A stretch of 64,000 nt of DNA from Gemmataceae bacterium (GCA_022842245.1 JALHPZ010000006.1:1-64000); one strand, 5' to 3'; positions 52,354-61,226 are shown, counted from the stretch's first letter. Notes: a model not told the origin generated them from the sequence alone. Made by a program: numbers and translations.

Positions 52354-54333
52354 ATGAAACGGGCTGCTCTACTTTCGCTGGGCGTCTTCGCCGCGCTCGG
52401 TGCCGGCTGCACCGGCTCGCAGAAGCAGACCGCACGGCCGCAGGCGGCGGACGACGTGGCCGAGAGGAACATCCACGCGACCGTCGGCCAGAAGACGACC
52501 GTCAGCAACACGGAGCCGATTCAGGTCTCGGCCGTGGGACTCGTCTATGGCCTCTCCGGCACCGGCAGCGCCGCCGCGGGCGAATGGCGCCCCATGCTCG
52601 AACGCGACCTCCGCAAGAAGAAACTCACGCCCAAGCAGTTCCTCGACGACCCGAACAACACCTGTTCGATGGTGCTGGTGACGGCGACGATCCCGGCCGG
52701 TGCCAAGAAGGGCGACACGGTCGATATCGACGTGGTGCTGCCGCGGGCGAGCAAGACGACGAGCCTGAAGGGCGGCATCCTGTTCGAGGCCGACCTGGCC
52801 ACGTCGGAACTGTCCGGCGCGGTGCGGCAGCGGATGATCGAAGCAGGCATGGACGTGGGTGCGAACCCGGCGGTCAGCACCGACACGCTGCTGGTGGGCA
52901 AGACGCTGGTGCGGGCCGAAGGGCCGCTCGTCGCGGGCGTCATGGAGAATACGGCGAAGCTGAAGGCGACGGTGGTGGACACGGCCAGCGCCGCGACCGC
53001 CGGGCGCGTCTGGGGTGGCGGCCGCGTGTTGGAAGACCGGCCGTACTTCTACCTGCTCAACGAGAAGGACGCGAACCCGCGAACGGCGATGGAAGTGGCG
53101 GCGCGGCTGAACGCGACGTTCCTGCTGGCGGGCGACGCCAAGAACAAGGTGGCGAACGCCGTCCGCGGCGACGTGGTGCTCGTGAACGTGCCGCCATCTT
53201 ACAAGCTGAATCACGAACGGTTCCTGATCGTATCGCGACAGGTGCCGCTGATCCCGGCCGGACCCGACAGCCTGCTGCGCAAGAAGTTGGAGCAGGAATT
53301 GCTCGATCCCGAGACGGCCGTGGCGGCGGCGATCAAGCTCGAGGCCCTCGGCGCCGAGAGCACGCGGGCGCTGCAGACCGGCTTGCAAAGCCCCTCGCCG
53401 TGGGTTCGCTTCGCCTCCGCCGAAGCCCTCGCCTACCTCGGCAGCACCAGCGGCGCCGCCGATCTCGCCAAACTCGCCGAGCAGCACCCCGCCCTCCGCT
53501 CGCATTGCCTCACGGCGCTCGCCAGCCTCGACGACGGCGTGAGCACCGACCGCCTTGTCGAACTGATGAAGCACCCCGACCTGAACCTCCGCTACGGCGC
53601 GTTCCTCGCCCTGCGGAGCCTGAACGAACGCCACCCCGAACTCCACGGTACAAACGTCAAGAAAGCCTTCTGGTTGCACGAAGTGGCTCCCGACTCGACG
53701 CCGGTGGTCCACCTGTCGAGCCGGCAGCGCGCCGAAGTCGTGTTGTTCGGCCATTCCGGCACACTGGTACCGCCGTTCTCGATTCCGCTCGGCCACGAGT
53801 TCGTGGTGAGCGCGAAGGCCGGCGACGAAAAGGCGACCGTCACGCACCTGGCCGAAGGCAAGGACGGCGCACGCGAGGTCAGCGTGAAGGCGGCCACGAA
53901 CCTGCGGGCCGTGCTTCAGGCCATCGGCGAACTCGGGGGTGGCTACTCCGAAGCGGTGGAACTCGTCCGCAAGACTGAAGCCGCCAAGGTGCTCACTTCG
54001 GCCGTAGCTGTCGACAGCACGCCGCGCGGCATCCCGATCCCGCAATTGGCACGCCTGGCCAAGTCCGATTCGAACCTCGAACGCGCCAACATCGAAGTGA
54101 CTCGCGCGACGACCGGCAACGAATTGGTGCCGACCGGCTACGACCTGCCGACTGACGCCGACACGGTGCGCGCCGCGCCGGTCGAGGAGCCGGCGTTGAA
54201 TCGCAGTCCGGGGCGGATTTTCGGCGGGAAGAAGCATCCGCTGGAAGCCGACGACGAGACACCGACGACGAAGGCGGACACGCCACCGGAGCACGACCTC
54301 GCCCGCAATCCGGGCCGGCTCTTCGGCAAGTGA
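52354..54333 (+). CDS. FlgI (P-ring)-like lipoprotein with HEAT-like region
   Basis: 659 residues. N-terminal lipoprotein-type signal (LGVFAALGAGC). Residues about 40-300 resemble FlgI: VSAVGLVYGLSGTGS (compare VGYGLVVGLNGTGD of P-ring proteins), GDTVDIDVVLP, TSLKGGILFEADL. About 305-430 is a helical HEAT-like region (AAIKLEALGAES, VRFASAEALAYLGS, LNLRYGAFLALRSL). The C-terminus is proline/charged and contains two copies of NRSPGRIFG/NPGRLFG. Planctomycetes have flagellar genes, but no other flagellar gene is near, so the protein may be a FlgI-derived envelope component. AGGGG is eight bases before the ATG. Confidence 0.65.
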   Translation: MKRAALLSLGVFAALGAGCTGSQKQTARPQAADDVAERNIHATVGQKTTVSNTEPIQVSAVGLVYGLSGTGSAAAGEWRPMLERDLRKKKLTPKQFLDDPNNTCSMVLVTATIPAGAKKGDTVDIDVVLPRASKTTSLKGGILFEADLATSELSGAVRQRMIEAGMDVGANPAVSTDTLLVGKTLVRAEGPLVAGVMENTAKLKATVVDTASAATAGRVWGGGRVLEDRPYFYLLNEKDANPRTAMEVAARLNATFLLAGDAKNKVANAVRGDVVLVNVPPSYKLNHERFLIVSRQVPLIPAGPDSLLRKKLEQELLDPETAVAAAIKLEALGAESTRALQTGLQSPSPWVRFASAEALAYLGSTSGAADLAKLAEQHPALRSHCLTALASLDDGVSTDRLVELMKHPDLNLRYGAFLALRSLNERHPELHGTNVKKAFWLHEVAPDSTPVVHLSSRQRAEVVLFGHSGTLVPPFSIPLGHEFVVSAKAGDEKATVTHLAEGKDGAREVSVKAATNLRAVLQAIGELGGGYSEAVELVRKTEAAKVLTSAVAVDSTPRGIPIPQLARLAKSDSNLERANIEVTRATTGNELVPTGYDLPTDADTVRAAPVEEPALNRSPGRIFGGKKHPLEADDETPTTKADTPPEHDLARNPGRLFGK

Positions 54334-54481
54334 TTCGGCGGATCGAGTTTTTCGAGTTTTTCCCGATTTTTTCGGGAATAAACCCGTCGGGTGGCGATTC
54401 CGTGAATTTTGCGTTCCGGGCCGCTTCCCTCTTGTATCCCGTGCCGGGTCCCGCGTACTCTGGAAGACAGAAATTCGTCGA

Positions 54482-56254
54482 TTGCGCGGTCTCGAACGCC
54501 GGGGCGCGGGGTTTCCTTTGTGTAAGGACATCCGCCCCGGAATCGGCCCGCCGACCGACGGCACCGAACAGGCGGCCTTCGCCGCCCCGGTCTGGCCTCG
54601 CGAGTTGCACGACGCTTTGCTTACGACCGCACCTCCCTCCGGGCCGCCCGCCCGTCCGAACACCCCACCGGTCTTGGCCGAACTCCACGGACCGACCGAA
54701 GTGTCGCCGTCCGGTCGGACCGCCACCCTCGCGGCGGCCCTCGCGGCCAACGACCGATTCTATATCGCCGCCCGAGCCGAGGGCCGAATCGAATTCGTCG
54801 AGCGACTCGTGGCCGCATTGCTGCGGGCCGGCGAACGACCGCTCGTCCTGACCGCCACCGCCGACACCGCGAACCGGCTCGCCGAACGCTGGCGCGAACA
54901 CGGCGCGGTCCGCGCGCTGGCGCCCGGCGAGTCCGCATCCGATCTGCCGGCCGCGATCGCCGACCACGCGTCCGCCGCCGTCGGCGTCGGCCGCGTCGAC
55001 GAGCAACGGGCGCGCCTGGCGGAATCGGTGCGCGATGCCGCCGCCCGCGTCGAAGCCTCGCAGCGCGTCGCCGGCGTGTGGGATCGGTTGCGCGCCGTGC
55101 GGTGCGTCTGCGCCGCGCACGGGCGTCCATCAAACCCGGACCGCGCCCGTACTGAATCGGAACTGAAATCGCTCCGCGAGGAACTGGAATCGTTGACGCC
55201 GCTGGTTGCCGCCAAACAGGCGGGCAATGTTTTCTCTCGTTCGTTTTGGAAGGCCACCTTCCACGGCGAACTGGTTCGTCGCGCGGAAGATCTGGAACGG
55301 CGCATCCAACAGGTCGAAGAGGAACTGTCCGCAACCGACGATACGCCGCTCCCGGTGCCTTGCCCGGCCGGCGATCCGCAGGAATTCGACCGGCTGTGCG
55401 GCGAGTTGCGAACCGCCGGCCTGGTGCCGCCCGACGCGCCGACCGTCGAGGCCATCGCCGCCGCACAGCAGGCGGCCGACGGCGACCGTCAGGAAGCCGA
55501 AGCGCGACTGAGTTACGCCTCGAAAACACTGGCCGATCTGGAATCCGACCCGGCCGCCTTGGCCGTACAACATCTGAACCGCGCGCCGATCGTCGTCGGA
55601 ACGATGGCCGCCGTGACCGACCTGGCGATCGAACGGGGAACGTTCGACCGCCGAATCCTGGAGGGTGCCGAGTCCGTGACCGAAACCGAATGGGAAGCCG
55701 CGACTTCCACGACCGAACGTACCATCGTGCTGGGGGATTTCACCGGGGACGGTCCGGCGGCCACCCGCTGGCGCCGCGAACATCGTCCGCAATGGCTGCG
55801 CGAGGACGGCCGACTCGTCGTCCGACTCGCGCCGGACGCGGAAGCGGTTCGAACCGAACCCCTGGCCGATCGGCCGGACATCGAATTGCAATTCGGTCAT
55901 GCCGGCGACGCGTACGTCCTCGCCGCCGTCCGCTTTCCCGCCGAGACCACCGTCGCCGACGCGAAGGCCTTTCTCGCCGCCCACCTCGACGAGGTCCTGC
56001 TCGTGCCGTTCGGACCGGCCCGCTGGTCCGCGGACGAACTCGCCGTCGCCTGGCCGACGCTCGAGTCCGACGATGCCGTCTGGATCGAAGTCGGCGCCGG
56101 CGTGTGCGAGCGCGTCGTTTCGGTCGACGGGTTGCCGGCCACGGCGGCGGTCCGCTTCGATTCCGCCCGGTGGAGCCGCGAGGCCGCTGAAGCTTGGGTC
56201 GAAACGAATTCCCGCGCCGCCCGCGCCCGACGCACCGCCGTGCTCGCCGATTGA
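54482..56254 (+). CDS. Degenerate superfamily I helicase-like protein
   Basis: 590 residues from a TTG; a later start is possible. Segments that follow SF1 helicase order can be read: LHGPTEVSPSGRTATLAAALA where a Walker A (GPPGTGKT) is expected, RPLVLTATADTANRLAERW (motif Ia), a coiled coil (about 215-285), IVVGTMAAVTDLAIERGTFDRRILEGAESV where motif II (DE-x-x) would be, and RTIVLGDFTGDGP (motif III-like). The catalytic Lys and Asp-Glu are gone. The C-terminal 170 residues show no Arg-finger motifs. It looks like an ATPase-dead relative. The stop is 70 bases from the convergent hydrolase stop. Confidence 0.5.
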   Translation: MRGLERRGAGFPLCKDIRPGIGPPTDGTEQAAFAAPVWPRELHDALLTTAPPSGPPARPNTPPVLAELHGPTEVSPSGRTATLAAALAANDRFYIAARAEGRIEFVERLVAALLRAGERPLVLTATADTANRLAERWREHGAVRALAPGESASDLPAAIADHASAAVGVGRVDEQRARLAESVRDAAARVEASQRVAGVWDRLRAVRCVCAAHGRPSNPDRARTESELKSLREELESLTPLVAAKQAGNVFSRSFWKATFHGELVRRAEDLERRIQQVEEELSATDDTPLPVPCPAGDPQEFDRLCGELRTAGLVPPDAPTVEAIAAAQQAADGDRQEAEARLSYASKTLADLESDPAALAVQHLNRAPIVVGTMAAVTDLAIERGTFDRRILEGAESVTETEWEAATSTTERTIVLGDFTGDGPAATRWRREHRPQWLREDGRLVVRLAPDAEAVRTEPLADRPDIELQFGHAGDAYVLAAVRFPAETTVADAKAFLAAHLDEVLLVPFGPARWSADELAVAWPTLESDDAVWIEVGAGVCERVVSVDGLPATAAVRFDSARWSREAAEAWVETNSRAARARRTAVLAD

Positions 56255-56323
56255 TCCGCGTTTTGGATTCCAACCGGAAACCAGCCCGAGGGAACTCGGG
56301 CCGAAGGTGCGCGCCGCGACTCG

Positions 56324-57397
56324 CTACAGCGCCTTCAGCCAGTTGATCGCGTCCTTCTCCGCGCCGCTCGTCCAGCCTTCGTCCAGCGTCTTGACGAGCA
56401 GCTTCACCAGCTCCGGATCCTTCTTCAGCGCGACGTGCACGCTCGGCTTGTTCTTGATCGCCTGCACGTACAAGAGCGCCACGTCGTCGGCGTCGCTGTT
56501 CTGGTGCTTGTCCAGGTAGTCGATCACCTTCTTCACGCGCGGCAGGTTCGTGTCCATCGCCGCAAGGCATTTCGCCAGCCCGGCCTCGTCCATGTTGAAC
56601 GTCATCCCCCAGCCACCGGTGCGGAAGCGGTTGATGATGAAGCGCGGATCGTCCTGCAGGTACCAGAGGAAGCCGTGGGTGATCGGGTTCTTGGTGCCGG
56701 TCGGCAGTCCGACTTTCGAGATCGTGAAGCTGCTGTCGAAGCCGGAAAGCCAGTTGACCGGATCGAAGGTGAAGCCGTGTTCGTACTTCTGGATGCCATC
56801 GGGGTAGAATACCGCCGGCGAGCCGAAGGTGTGGACGACGCGCCCGGCGATGGCGCTCGGGCCGTCCACGGCGGCGATCCCCTGCAGCACGTTGCTAAGG
56901 ATCAGGTTCCCCTGGCTGTGCGCGAAGATCTCCCAGGTCCGGTTCTCTGGCTTGCGGAGCAGCTTGAAGAGCGCCACCTGCGCCGGGTTCCGCTTGAGAG
57001 CCTGCTCCATCGCCTGTTCGGAGGTGCGCTCGCCCTTGAGGATCCGATTCCACCAGCTGTTGCGGGAGTCGACCTTTTCCTTGGCGCTGTCCGCGCCGGG
57101 GCCTTGGAACTGGGCCTTGTCGGTGAGGCACTGCCACAGGTCCATCACGAAGCCATCGGTGAGGTTGTACAGGCCAATGACGGGGCACATCTGCACGAGC
57201 GAGAGCGCGAGGGCCGACTCGGCATGGTTCTCGCCGGTGTTCTTCATGCCGTTGACGAAGATCACCTTGCGGTTCTTGTTGAAGACCTGTGCGTTGGCGG
57301 CCGCCTCGGCGTTGACGTACTCGTTAACCTCGCCGTCGGCCTTGGGAATCTTGGCGTTGGTGAGGTCGATCTTGAAGTCCTTGGCGAAGTCGGGCAT
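56324..57397 (-). CDS. Alpha/beta-hydrolase-like protein with AHSQGN motif
   Basis: 357 residues from the ATG at 57397. The nucleophile-elbow motif IFAHSQGNLIL (Ser about 160) and a preceding strand VIFVNGMKN suggest an alpha/beta-hydrolase fold. A candidate Asp is in TFDPVNWL and the His in NPITHGFLWYL. Between the first strand and the nucleophile is a cap-like insert (GFVMDLWQCLTDKAQF...). The C-terminal 80 residues are helical (ALLYVQAIKNKPSVHVALKK). No signal peptide. Lipase-like or T6-type effector roles are possible, but nothing nearby supports either. Confidence 0.6.
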   Translation of the reverse strand: MPDFAKDFKIDLTNAKIPKADGEVNEYVNAEAAANAQVFNKNRKVIFVNGMKNTGENHAESALALSLVQMCPVIGLYNLTDGFVMDLWQCLTDKAQFQGPGADSAKEKVDSRNSWWNRILKGERTSEQAMEQALKRNPAQVALFKLLRKPENRTWEIFAHSQGNLILSNVLQGIAAVDGPSAIAGRVVHTFGSPAVFYPDGIQKYEHGFTFDPVNWLSGFDSSFTISKVGLPTGTKNPITHGFLWYLQDDPRFIINRFRTGGWGMTFNMDEAGLAKCLAAMDTNLPRVKKVIDYLDKHQNSDADDVALLYVQAIKNKPSVHVALKKDPELVKLLVKTLDEGWTSGAEKDAINWLKAL

Positions 57398-57485
57398 CGG
57401 AACGCCTCCGGGACGTGCGGGAAATGGCAACGGAGGATATGATACGGGGGTGGAGCGGGAATCACCGGGATGGTAGCATGGGCGT

Positions 57486-57908
57486 ATGCGGCCGACGTTG
57501 ATCCTCGATACATGCGTGCTCGTGGCTGGCTTGCGGTCCTCGCTCGGTGCCTCCCACGCATTACTTCAAATGGTTGGCGGCGACCGTTTCACAGTTGGGA
57601 TCACAAACGCGGTGCTTCTGGAATACGAGGCGGTCTGCAAGCGACTACCAGTATCGATGGGCTATTCCGCAGCGGACATCGACCGGATCCTCGATTACTG
57701 GTGCCAGGTCGGTCATTGCGCGGCGATTCGATTCCGGGTTCGGCCCGGTGCGCATGATCCAAACGACGATCTGATACTGGACGCGGCCATTGCGACCGGG
57801 AGTCGGTGGATCGTGACCCATAATGTAAGCGACCTCGTTTCGGAAGCCGCTCGTTACGGTGTCGAAGTCCTGACGCCGGCGGAAGCGCTCCGACGATTGG
57901 GGAACTGA
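57486..57908 (+). CDS. PIN-domain toxin (putative type II TA toxin)
   Basis: 140 residues. The N-terminal LILDTCVLVAGLRSS has the first acidic metal ligand Asp8; Glu46 (LLEYEAV) and the C-terminal PNDDLILDAAIATGSRWIVTHN (Asp93, Asp94, Asp98 region and Asn-type) complete the PIN nuclease site. The family is the PIN-domain group of putative toxin components; VapC-type toxins cut tRNA or rRNA. A downstream gene one base away would be the antitoxin, so the order is toxin first. GC content is lower than in flanking housekeeping genes. Confidence 0.85.
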   Translation: MRPTLILDTCVLVAGLRSSLGASHALLQMVGGDRFTVGITNAVLLEYEAVCKRLPVSMGYSAADIDRILDYWCQVGHCAAIRFRVRPGAHDPNDDLILDAAIATGSRWIVTHNVSDLVSEAARYGVEVLTPAEALRRLGN

Positions 57909-57909
57909 C

Positions 57910-58170
57910 ATGAACGGCTTTCAGGTGGAATTGCCGGGAGAATTGCGGTCCGCGATTGCGCGATGGACCCGTACTGATCCGGACGTAGAGTCCGCGTGGA
58001 TCGCGGAAGCGATACGCGAGAAACTCGTGGCCGTTTCGGAATTGGAATCGTTGGAACGCCGCGCCGTGCGCGGTGATCGCGAAGCGTATCTGAGGGTGTT
58101 GGCGAAGGCACCGGCCATCGCACCGATCCCCGGCGACGAGCGACCGACCATTTCGGATCCGTCATCGTGA
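57910..58170 (+). CDS. Probable antitoxin partner of the PIN toxin
   Basis: 86 residues beginning MNGFQVELPGELRSAIARW, the short beta-strand plus helix of ribbon-helix-helix-like antitoxins (FQVELP then helices), followed by a charged helix (AVSELESLERRAVRGDREAYLR) that could wrap the toxin. It begins one base after the toxin stop and overlaps the next gene by four bases. The assignment depends on position and size more than on motif. Confidence 0.6.
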   Translation: MNGFQVELPGELRSAIARWTRTDPDVESAWIAEAIREKLVAVSELESLERRAVRGDREAYLRVLAKAPAIAPIPGDERPTISDPSS

Positions 58171-58613
58171 TCCTCTACCGACCGGTTGGCTTGCGCGAAC
58201 TCGAATTGATCGCGGAAACGGGGTTCCGCTGGTTCCCGCCGCGGTTGGCGTGGCAGCCGATCTTCTTTCCCGTTCTCACGCGCGAGTACGCCCGCGCCAT
58301 CGTTTCACAATGGAATAGCAAGGAAACGGAGGCCGGTCATTGCGGGTTCGTGACAGAGTTTGAAATCGACGATCGGTTCGTCACCCGTTATCCCATCCAA
58401 CAACTCGGCGGTGGCCCGATATTCCGGGAACTCTGGGTTCCGGCCGAAGAGTTGTCGGAATTCAATGAGCAAATCATCGGCTGTATTCGCATAGTCGAGT
58501 CCGTTTACGGTCCGGAGTTCATGGGCGAATTAGATACTGTTTCGGGCCTACCAAAAAGCGTCATTCGTAGCGCCGAACAAGGAATCGACCGATGCCCGCC
58601 CCGTCCTGGTTGA
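58167..58613 (+). CDS. Conserved hypothetical protein, third gene of the PIN operon
   Basis: 148 residues from a GTG overlapping the previous stop. It begins ILYRPVGLRELELIAETGFRWFPPRL and contains FFPVLTREYARAIVSQWN, AGHCGFVTEFEIDDRFVTRYPIQQLGG and ELWVPAEELSEFNEQIIG. I remember close homologs annotated as ADP-ribosylation/crystallin J1-type proteins, but that label is weak. The fold looks like a mixed alpha/beta enzyme of unknown substrate. Coupling to a PIN toxin pair suggests it may be a third TA component. It overlaps the MFS gene by 22 bases. Confidence 0.55.
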   Translation: MILYRPVGLRELELIAETGFRWFPPRLAWQPIFFPVLTREYARAIVSQWNSKETEAGHCGFVTEFEIDDRFVTRYPIQQLGGGPIFRELWVPAEELSEFNEQIIGCIRIVESVYGPEFMGELDTVSGLPKSVIRSAEQGIDRCPPRPG

Positions 58614-59845
58614 ATCGCACGGTCGTCGGCGCGGGGCTGACCAGCTTCCTCGCCGACGTCGGCTATGAACTCGCCACCGCACTGTTGCCCGCGTTCCTTA
58701 TCATCCTCGGCCTGCCGGTCGGCCACGCCGCGCAGGTGCTCGGTGCCATCCAAGCCGCCGCCGAGTTCCTTTCGAATGCCGCCAAGCTCCTCGTCGGCTG
58801 GTGGAGCGATCGCATCGGCCAGCGCAAGGCGCTCGTCGTCTTCGGCTACGCGCTCACCGGCTCGGCGTTCGCCCTCTGCGCCATCGCCACCGCGTGGCCG
58901 CTCGTGCTCGTCGCGAAGTCCCTCGCCTGGCTCGGCAAGGGCATCCGCGGCCCCCTTCGCAATGCCATCATCACCGACTCCGTCGATCCCGCCCATCGGG
59001 GCAAGGCCTTCGGCTTCCACCGTGCCGGCGACACGCTGGGTGCCGTGCTCGGCCCGCTCCTCGCCGCGGCATTACTCTGGAACATCGGCACCGCCGTCGA
59101 ACCCCACGAGTCCTTCGCCCTCGCGTTCTGGTTCACGCTCGTGCCCGGCCTCGGCGCGGCCCTGACGTTCGCGCTCCTCGTGCGCGAGCAACGCTTCACG
59201 CCCAAGCCCGGACTGCGCCTGGGTGCCTCCCTGAAAGCCATGCCCGCCCGCTATCGTCGCTTCCTCGTCGGCGTCGGCCTGTTTGGCCTCGGCGACTTCG
59301 CCCATACGCTGCTGATCCTCGCGGCCACCGTCCACCTCGCGAACGAAACGCTCCCCGCCGCCGTCCTCGGCATCCTGCTCTACGCCTGGCGGAACCTCGT
59401 CCAGGCCTTCGCCGCGTTCCCCGCCGGCTGGCTCGGGGACCGGTACGGGCACACGCGCATTCTCGTCGTCGGTTACCTCGTTGCCGCCGCGACGATGCTC
59501 GGTTTCGCGCTCCTCATCACGCACGCCCCGCACTGGCTTCCCGGCTGGATCGGTTGCTTCGCCCTCGCCGGCACCTACATGGCGATCCAGGAGGCGCTCG
59601 AGCCGGCCATTGTGGCGGATCTCGTGCCGGACAAGGCGTTGCACGGCACCGCCTACGGCGTGCTCGCCGTCGTGAACGGCCTCGGCGACGTCGGCGCGAG
59701 CCTGCTGGTCGGCGGGTTGGTGTTGATGTCCGGCTGGAGTACGGGATTGCTGTATGCCGCCGCGATGATGCTCGCGGGCGCGGGGGCGCTGGGGTGGATG
59801 CGAGAGCGGGCAACCGAGATGGGAATCACAGGCCGCGTCTTGTAG
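58592..59845 (+). CDS. MFS transporter
   Basis: 417 residues with twelve hydrophobic segments. The loop 2-3 motif reads GWWSDRIGQRKALVVFGYAL, the MFS G-x-x-x-D-R-x-G-R-R/K signature; a second copy occurs between TM8 and 9 (GWLGDRYGHTRILVVGYL). The N-terminal SFLADVGYELATALLPAFL and the KGIRGPLRNAIITDSV loop resemble drug or metabolite exporters of the AraJ/Bcr type, but the substrate is not predictable. It overlaps the previous gene by 22 bases. Confidence 0.9.
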   Translation: MPAPSWLNRTVVGAGLTSFLADVGYELATALLPAFLIILGLPVGHAAQVLGAIQAAAEFLSNAAKLLVGWWSDRIGQRKALVVFGYALTGSAFALCAIATAWPLVLVAKSLAWLGKGIRGPLRNAIITDSVDPAHRGKAFGFHRAGDTLGAVLGPLLAAALLWNIGTAVEPHESFALAFWFTLVPGLGAALTFALLVREQRFTPKPGLRLGASLKAMPARYRRFLVGVGLFGLGDFAHTLLILAATVHLANETLPAAVLGILLYAWRNLVQAFAAFPAGWLGDRYGHTRILVVGYLVAAATMLGFALLITHAPHWLPGWIGCFALAGTYMAIQEALEPAIVADLVPDKALHGTAYGVLAVVNGLGDVGASLLVGGLVLMSGWSTGLLYAAAMMLAGAGALGWMRERATEMGITGRVL

Positions 59846-59948
59846 AATTCCAATTAGAGGATATCACGATCCGGCGATTGGTGCAGGACCCGGCCCAGCC
59901 GGTGATGCATGTGCGTTGCGTTCGGCATTTTCCTATGACAAATACGAA

Positions 59949-60584
59949 TTATTGTGATTGCAGTCGATTCGGTAATAATTCGTAGCCGTTGGACACCTTC
60001 ATCAATGCACTAAATCCGAGACTGCGAGACAATTGGTTGTAATCGTTAAAGAAGGTTGTCGCTGTCTTCTTCGGTTGTGACTTTCTTCCGTCGATCGTTG
60101 AGTGCTGGGAAATGAATACTTCCTTGATGATCGCCAGATCGAGGAACATCGACCGAAACCAATCGACATATTGTGTGTATCCAGAGCTCCAAATTGCTCC
60201 AGTGGCATCCATTATTCGGCCGTGACATGCCCGACGGTCATCCGTGTCTATCATCTCGCAACATCCATAATGGATATAAGAGATCGCGCCTGTTTTTGCT
60301 TCGCCAAGTGCCTCAAGCAATTGGTGCTCTTGAATTCGATCTTTGTTATTGGATGGAACGAGTTCCTTGTTCTCACCGTGACAGGCGATATACAACAATG
60401 CCTCGGATCCCTTGCTGATTCGGGACACATAATACGCGATATCATCGTTTTTTCGAATGGTCCGATAGCTGAAATCGATCTGCCGATAGCTGGTCGAGAG
60501 GGCTTCGAAGTACGGTAATACCTGGGGAACTTCGTGATTGCTCCACCATGTTCCCTCAAGAACGACTACGGGGGCTTTTTTCAT
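59949..60584 (-). CDS. AT-rich caspase-like (peptidase C14/CHAT-like) protein
   Basis: 211 residues from the ATG at 60584 (GGAG eight bases upstream). LLYIACHGENKEL has His69-Gly70 and about 40 residues later SYIHYGCCEM has Cys108/Cys109, the strand-HG and strand-C order of caspase-like clan CD proteases (H then C dyad). The length and lack of other domains suggest a stand-alone protease or a degenerate one. The gene is strikingly AT-rich relative to the flanks, a sign of recent transfer. Defence or regulated-death roles are known for related CHAT/caspase proteins, but none is shown here. Confidence 0.55.
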   Translation of the reverse strand: MKKAPVVVLEGTWWSNHEVPQVLPYFEALSTSYRQIDFSYRTIRKNDDIAYYVSRISKGSEALLYIACHGENKELVPSNNKDRIQEHQLLEALGEAKTGAISYIHYGCCEMIDTDDRRACHGRIMDATGAIWSSGYTQYVDWFRSMFLDLAIIKEVFISQHSTIDGRKSQPKKTATTFFNDYNQLSRSLGFSALMKVSNGYELLPNRLQSQ

Positions 60585-60615
60585 CGATATAACTCCAGAT
60601 AAGCTATATTGCCAC

Positions 60616-60921
60616 TTATAGTTTTCGTTGCGAATACCCGATCTTCCGCACGAACACCGTGCGGCTCGGTTCGTGAATCCCGAAGACAGCGTAGACTGGC
60701 CCTGCGAAGCCGATTCGAACATGAAGTTCGGCAGCCACAAGAAAGTTCCTCGACTCGCCAAACGAAGCCGGGGACCGCGTCAGCTCGTCCAGAATCCAGC
60801 GGGAGGCACGCACGGCGATGGCGAATTCGCCATGAATCCGCGCAGCCTCCACAGCTGCCCGGAATTGCCGGCCGACTTCAAGAGAATTGGCAACCTCGTA
60901 CCGTTCGTCATTCGTGGCCAT
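60616..60921 (-). CDS. RelE/ParE-like putative toxin
   Basis: 101 residues. Central DELTRSPASFGESR and a C-terminal LHVRIGFAGPVYAVFGIHEPSRTVFVRKI follow the RelE/ParE pattern of helix, then three strands with small basic residues. No catalytic triad is certain. Its start overlaps the preceding gene by 14 bases, so expression is coupled, as in toxin-antitoxin pairs. A toxin role is inferred from fold pattern and partner. Confidence 0.5.
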   Translation of the reverse strand: MATNDERYEVANSLEVGRQFRAAVEAARIHGEFAIAVRASRWILDELTRSPASFGESRNFLVAAELHVRIGFAGPVYAVFGIHEPSRTVFVRKIGYSQRKL

Positions 60922-61153
60922 CGAGTTCCTTCTCGTATTCGGCGATGATATCCGTGAGCCGCTCGCCTTGCGGCGCAGACATCAATTCGCGGGCCTCTTC
61001 CAGCGTCATCGGAGTGTACGGGATGCTCGCCATCATTTCGGCGTAGGCCGACTGCTTGTAGAGATCCCGTTCCGTCTTCACGCGTGCCAACTCCTGCTCG
61101 AGTTGTTCGATCCGTGCGCGGAGTTCATCGGGTGTACCGTTTGTCGGGTTCAT
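60908..61153 (-). CDS. Coiled-coil putative antitoxin
   Basis: 81 residues: a coiled-coil start (ELRARIEQLEQELARVKTERDLYKQ), a middle YAEMMASIPYTPMTLEEAREL and a C-terminal RLTDIIAEYEKELDGH. I recall this sequence type as a common planctomycete gene upstream of a RelE-like gene. It likely dimerises through the coil and binds the toxin with the C-terminus. First gene of the pair on the minus strand; 73 bases separate it from the divergent GH3-type gene. Confidence 0.5.
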   Translation of the reverse strand: MNPTNGTPDELRARIEQLEQELARVKTERDLYKQSAYAEMMASIPYTPMTLEEARELMSAPQGERLTDIIAEYEKELDGHE

Positions 61154-61226
61154 CGTTTGTCCCTCGAATCCGAATGCATTCTAACCGGTCGTCCCGAACG
61201 GCGAAAGAGGGCGTACCATAAGCTCC

